Assembly: GCA_000149265.1 (NCBI GenBank) | Contig: CH003163.1 | Location: 183,143 to 247,142 of the forward strand | Length of the DNA stretch: 64,000 nt | DNA from: Ciona savignyi | Taxonomy: Eukaryota; Chordata; Ascidiacea; Phlebobranchia; Cionidae | Direction of reading: 5' to 3' | Part shown: piece by piece, positions 59,183 to 64,000 of the stretch | Numbering within the stretch: the stretch's first letter is position 1 | Layout of the letters: every line of letters begins with the position of its first letter | Translations under genes and position numbers: made by a program | Notes under the pieces: generated by a model | What the model was told of the DNA's origin: nothing | What the model saw: only the letters and a program-made list of their open reading frames with translations | Databases searched by the model: none

Positions 59183-60086
59183 ACACGTTGTATTAACTAC
59201 CTGGTTAACCCGTTTGTTTCTGTATGCACAACCACATAGCTTACAGTTAAAATGAGGTTTAAAAATAGTGTTGGCTAACACTGACGCGATCTAGTTAGAA
59301 CAATCACATCTTGTGCGAATTAGTGTTTGGTGCAGTTAGGCCCCGCAGGACATTTTTATTGAAACAGCCAAAACCGGAACGAAGCGCGCTAATACTAAAT
59401 GGCAAGAATAGCTTCCATTATATCTGCAATGTAATGCCAAACAATTCACAAAGCTACAAGAAATGAAGCGTTAGAAACAATCACGGTCGATTACGGTGTA
59501 ATTATTATACCACGCTTGTCTTTGTATAAATAAAGCAGGTAAAATACAGGGCTGAAGCAACAATAGGGACGGTTGTAACATAGATATCTTAACAGTTTGA
59601 GATATCTATGACCGAAGGAAACTTTTGAAATGAAATGTGGACGCTCTTGTCAATGTATTGCATATTTCTGAGGTGTTTTAATTTATAACATTCAACCGCT
59701 AACAAAATATATTATTAATGTTAGCGTAAGCGAATAAGAGTGGGCCGATTGTATGCACTGTACACATTGAAATATATTGACGACAAATGCAAAGTTAAAT
59801 CAGCTAAATACACTTATATAATGAAGGCACGCAAATAATGTAGACCTGAAACAACTATCATGGAACTGTTATTTTGCTAAGTGCGTGCGTGTTCTACTAT
59901 GAAGTTAGAGCAGTAGTATTGTTATAAGTTCAATGACATTTGGGTCCAAAAATCTTGGTCGAATATTTCAACTCCTCATGTTTGCGTGATGTTGTCCGTC
60001 TAGATTCCGAAATGTCGCTGCGTTGAACCGCCAGAACAGTTGCAACTTATTCCAACGTAAGACGCACGGTGCGAGCGAAGTCGTTG

Positions 60087-63000
60087 TTATTTCTGTGGGT
60101 CGGCAATGCTGAGTTGAGCGAACCCGATCAGTGATTTCTCATCTGCGAGTTGGTTGGCGGGCAAGGAGCCAGGGTGGAGGCAAAACGTCAAAGACGAGTC
60201 CTTGCCGGAGACGAGTTTCGACAGATTCGCAGCAACTGAATAATGAAGGGAGTTGATTGAGTTTATCTAAATAGGGTGGGCAACCACGGTTATCTGTTAG
60301 TATATCATGGCTTGCTGAAGGTTTATCAAAATTATTGCAGTGTGTTTTATACCAAAGTGTCATTGTTAAACTTTACCTCACATTTTATGGAATAGAAAGC
60401 CTTTTTGACGAAAAATACCAATAATATTAAAATGAGAGTGTGGTTTTTACTTATAAGACATTGTTTTAGTTTTGTCTTTATTTTATAAAAGTTAAGTGCC
60501 TTCAAATACTGTCCATTGTAAAAATGGAACGTACCAACCACTGGTATAAATATAGAGTTATTCTCTTATTCATTCTCTATTGAGGTTTAAACTTTTGCAG
60601 ACAAAAGTCATTTAATAAATAACCTCATAACAACAAGAAGTATCAACTAACCAATTATTTTATCGAGCCCATCAACTAATCCAGCGCTGACTAATTCTTG
60701 AGCAATACCGTTTGCTGTATCTTGCTCTGGTACAAAAGCAAATTTGATATCATTGAGTTCCTTCTGAGCATTCCTGAAGAGAATGGTGGATTATATAAAC
60801 CGTAAAATAATAATTTAGGCAGTGTTGTAGTTAATACTAAGGTCAAGTTTATTTGCAGATTGATGTTACTGTTTAAAACATGTAATTTTAAATTAAGGTA
60901 AAGTTGTAAACTTTTTGGATTTGTATTTAAATAGAGCATTTGATTAGATTATGGTACATGAAACGTAGGCAACAGCTGTTAAACAACATCAAAAATTGGG
61001 CAATAATAAGTAAATACCACCAGGTATCAATGAGTGGGAAATGAAGACTTGTGCTAAATGATTACCTGAGTCTTAGCACTAAACTAATGGGAGGAGGTTG
61101 GTTGGTGGGTTTCGTGGTGACATTCCCAGTGTCTGGGTGAGTGGTGCTGTTGGCTTGGTTTGTTAGGGGTACTTGGGGTTTTGGGGGGTTGCTGGGGGTG
61201 GCACCTTCTAAGGTAGGTGGGGTGTAGAAGCTAGGATGGGTGGGTGAGCTGGGGGAGACAGGGACGGATACATTGGGCGGAGCTGGTTCGGCAAAGGTGG
61301 GGGTCGGGTGGTCACTTGCAGGGGTCTGAATGCTGCTGTTCGAACTGGATTTCGGGATCTGGAACCAAATTATATTTATAAGGTTTAAAGAATGTTGGAA
61401 GTTTGGATACACTCGCTAATCTTTGGCAACTTATACAGTGACCTGTGCTTTGTATGCGAAGAACTACAAATTTCGCTGGTGGTAAAATTCATACTCACAG
61501 GTTGTAATTGCTTAACGCTATACTATTTCGACTAAGCTACAGTAATTGCCGAAAAAAGTGGTAATCACAGAAGATCAGAGGTGTTTGATGATTGTTGGGT
61601 GATTTAAACATACATTACAACTAAATTTGTTACCGCTACCAAAAACCTGAAAAATAAATGACAACATACTTTCAAGTGGTTGGAATTGTTTGAAATTTCC
61701 TCATCACTTTGGTATTCGTCATCACTCCACTCCCAATCCCCATCCTCTGCTTTGTGGAGTCTTCCACTGGATCCTGGGACTCTCTTCGGCTGTTGGAGGA
61801 CAATGTTTGAGCAATAGGATTGGATTCTACAGTTCAGTCTCTGGATTTGAACTTGTAAGGGCTGGTTTATTATGGAGAATTGCGGGATTAACCTTGTACA
61901 CTGTTGGGTTATAAAAAAGCTTTAAACACCGCGGAGACATTGCTACAGTTCGTTCAACTCATTAAACCAGTGGGTTTAAGCCCGACCCGTTAATCATCTT
62001 GCTAAAGAACACAACCATGTAGCAGGCGGATGGTTTTAATTCTGCAACCAGCGATGCTTGGCTGTAAGGCTGAAGCACTACCTCTCACCTATCTGGTTAA
62101 GTTAATAAAGGGATACTTACAGTAATGGGATGATACCATCGTTATAGTACAGTTATCAAAAAATACCCCGGCATGAATAGTTTGGGTTATTGCAGTCATT
62201 TATACAATAAATCAGAAACTTTTTCAATTTTAATCAAATCAATGTCTTTTGAGTGAGGTGGAGTAATGTTTGGGGGTTATGTTTGATAAAGGTATGGGGA
62301 GTACTTGTATGTCTAATTGTCTATCGTTTATAATTGAGTTTCTACCTTTGAAGCAGATGGATTGACATTTTGGAAATATCACTAGACTTTCGATAGCTTT
62401 GGCTTCTCTAGGGCTATTAATAGAAACCCAAACGGTTATACCTTAGGTTATACTGAAATGGTCATTTTGTAACAGGTTGTGGTATTCAGTGCTGACATGA
62501 CGGTTTAATTTGCAGTTACGGTAAGGTCAGTTAGTTTTTCATTAATAATTTGATTTTGACCCTTTGAACCCAGTTAGGGACACATGAATAATTAAGAATG
62601 TAAAGAAATTAGAAATAACCGCAAAGTACAATCGTTATTCCACAACTTTGCATGGCAGACTGCCATTGGCAGTAATTACTGTTCAAAATAGAACTAAGGG
62701 GTGTTTACCGTTTTTGACCTGTCTCTTAAAGTGGGTGCAGAAGACAAGAGATGCTCCACTAAATACTCCTTGGTTTTACCTTTCTTGAAAAATGGGAAAT
62801 CCTTTAGTAGTTGCGAAGCAGTTGGTCTAAGAAAAGAAAAAAAATTAAGTTGGTCTAAGGATTAAAACACAAGTTTAAGTCAGCCTAAAAAAATTTAAAA
62901 AATATGTAAATATGGGAAATAGCGAGCAAACATTAGCCTTCTACAGCTTAGTGAAAAATAACACCATTGGTTGTCAAAAATACATCCTGAATGGCAGCAA

Positions 63001-63619
63001 AAGTTCTGATTAATGACTTGCATCGACCCAATTAAACAAGTTTATTACTATGTTTATGGTTAATTTTGTTTTTATTGAAAAGCCTAATCATTTTTTAGAC
63101 TTTGCAGCAGAAGAATAAACACATGCATGAAACTGTGGAATGGACCTAAGTAATAAGCTAGTATAGTGATTTGCATATTATAAATAGCGGTTATGAGAAT
63201 GCGATATATTTTAAAACATAATAACATAAAAAAATCTTTAAATTTTGCTCTCATTGTCCAAGCAAACACTTGTGCTGTATATTTCTAAACAATTAAGTAA
63301 TTCTTTTGATCATAAATCACTGTAAAAACGTTTTAAATATCCACATTATATTTTCAGGACACTATTCAACACAGTAATATCAGTGTAATAATAATGAATA
63401 AAACAAATACTTTGCGCCCACACGTTGGTTAATATGCATAGATAGTCTTAAACAGTTGGATGTTGTACCACACAAAAATGTTCACCTTTTCATTGGATCT
63501 TTTTGAAGACAACATTCGATCATTTTACGAAACTGCTTTGAATATTTCTTCGTCAAGTTCTTGTCTTCGACACCCGTATCAAGCACAGGAGGGTCGTTTT
63601 GTAATGTCAGCAGGAGGAC
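60087..63619 (-). CDS. oxsr1: SPAK/OSR1-type Ste20 kinase, C-terminal part (5' exons beyond the right edge)
   Basis: Six minus-strand exons: 63486-63619, 62709-62826, 61670-61789, 61066-61358, 60652-60773 and 60087-60235 (TAA 60087-60089). Frames agree, giving 311 residues. The first two exons end the kinase domain ([49 protein letters not shown]). [20 protein letters not shown] is the conserved PF1/S-motif region of SPAK/OSR1. The fourth exon is a Pro/Ser/Thr-rich linker ending ISLVLRLR. The last two exons form the CCT (OSR1_C) domain that docks RFx[VI] motifs: [56 protein letters not shown]. The family acts downstream of WNK kinases and phosphorylates cation-chloride cotransporters. The catalytic loop and DFG are outside the window. 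Whether it is OXSR1 or STK39 cannot be decided; tunicates may have one gene for both. Confidence 0.93.
61940..62100 (-). repeat. SINE fragment in kinase intron
   Basis: TTGCTACAGTTCG.., TAAACCAGTGGGTTTAAGC and TTGCTAAAGAACACAACCA correspond to decayed SINE body modules. Confidence 0.45.
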
Positions 63620-64000
63620 CTGCAATCCAAAATTCAAAATATGAAATATACCACTTACTGCAATAGCTAAACCTATACTGCACAAAGCAACAATTTTTAA
63701 ATACAACATATTGAAACGACTTTGTAGCTCGACTATATAAGCATACGGTGATCTAATATTATTACTTTTATAAGTTACATACTGGAATAAAATAATTGTC
63801 CTGTCCAATTATCTAAACAGTTGGTACAGTCAGCTATTAAAAGCATTAAGGTTTTCTATTAAAAGCAATGAGAGTTTCTATTAAAAGTGCAGACATGTTA
63901 AATGATGGAAAATAAAACTAATTATGGAAATGAAATGAACTGCACTTTGTTAATAATATATAATTTAATTGATTTTAACATAAGTGCTTGAGTAATCTAG
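63620..64000 (-). other. Probable intron of the kinase gene at the window edge
   Basis: No upstream kinase exon is visible. A short tandem repeat of TCTATTAAAAGC with variants lies at about 63832-63890. Confidence 0.4.

Larger units (their letters stand above)
57842..60086. other. Intergenic region with repeats
   Basis: 58330-58440 is an inverted relative of 47560-47660 (GGTCGGTCTTAT.., CAAAATTTGTCTCTGCATAT). 58745-58830 holds a tandem GTGAAAACGAAAAAATG repeat. 58908-59182 is a SINE. No gene was recognised up to the kinase stop codon at 60087. Confidence 0.5.

Noticed and set aside
60139..60363. Whole 74-codon minus-strand frame as an independent gene
   Set aside because: It overlaps the last kinase exon in a different frame. 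The kinase reading (VAANLSKL .. LIGFAQLSI) is the real one.

Overview
Kind of organism. The window is eukaryotic and AT-rich, with spliced genes carrying GT..AG introns and many interspersed repeats. A tunicate of the genus Ciona is the best fit. The evidence is (i) a highly repeated tRNA-derived SINE with a 3' end around GGATATTCATGTTTATCC that I recognise as Ciona-like, (ii) compact chordate-type genes (FAM193, ODF3/CIMAP, SPAK/OSR1 kinase, ADF/cofilin), and (iii) degenerate TTAGGG-like sequence. The genus call is recognition plus inference; no database search was possible.

Layout. 0.2-2.9 kb (+): 3' end of a FAM193 gene. 3-7.6 kb: repeats, including a 243-bp hAT MITE with an 8-bp target duplication, a long foldback, and an element with internal ~340-bp tandem units. 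7.8-9.1 kb (+): 3' exons of a GT10 fucosyltransferase-like gene with an altered donor motif and a C-terminal membrane helix. 11.1-13.6 kb (+): six-exon DUF4806 gene with a one-base frameshift. 15.7-16.3 kb (+): intronless orphan with an N-myristoylation signal. 17.6-51 kb: a segmental tandem array. Its unit is [spacer - SINEs - TTEPL-type minisatellite - ADF/cofilin gene on the minus strand - upstream block]. Five intact two-exon cofilin genes remain, and one unit has lost its gene. A LINE, a second copy of the satellite element and a dead pogo-like transposase lie inside the array. 52.3-55.0 kb (+): ODF3/CIMAP1-like SHIPPO-repeat gene. 57.8 kb (-): tRNA-Thr(AGU). 60.1-63.6 kb (-): 3' two-thirds of an OXSR1/STK39 (SPAK/OSR1) kinase gene that runs off the right edge.

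How it fits together. The main biology is the cofilin cluster. The five paralogues fall into two sequence groups (1, 4, 5 and 2, 3). They differ at the regulatory N-terminal serine (Tyr in copy 2) and in upstream elements: a perfect SRF/CArG site is present in units 1, 4, 5 and the gene-less unit but missing in 2 and 3. This suggests regulatory and functional divergence of actin-severing proteins after local duplication. The other genes are unrelated single-copy neighbours.

Limits. Exon boundaries were read by eye from splice sites, reading frame and family knowledge. No expression, alignment or database evidence was available.
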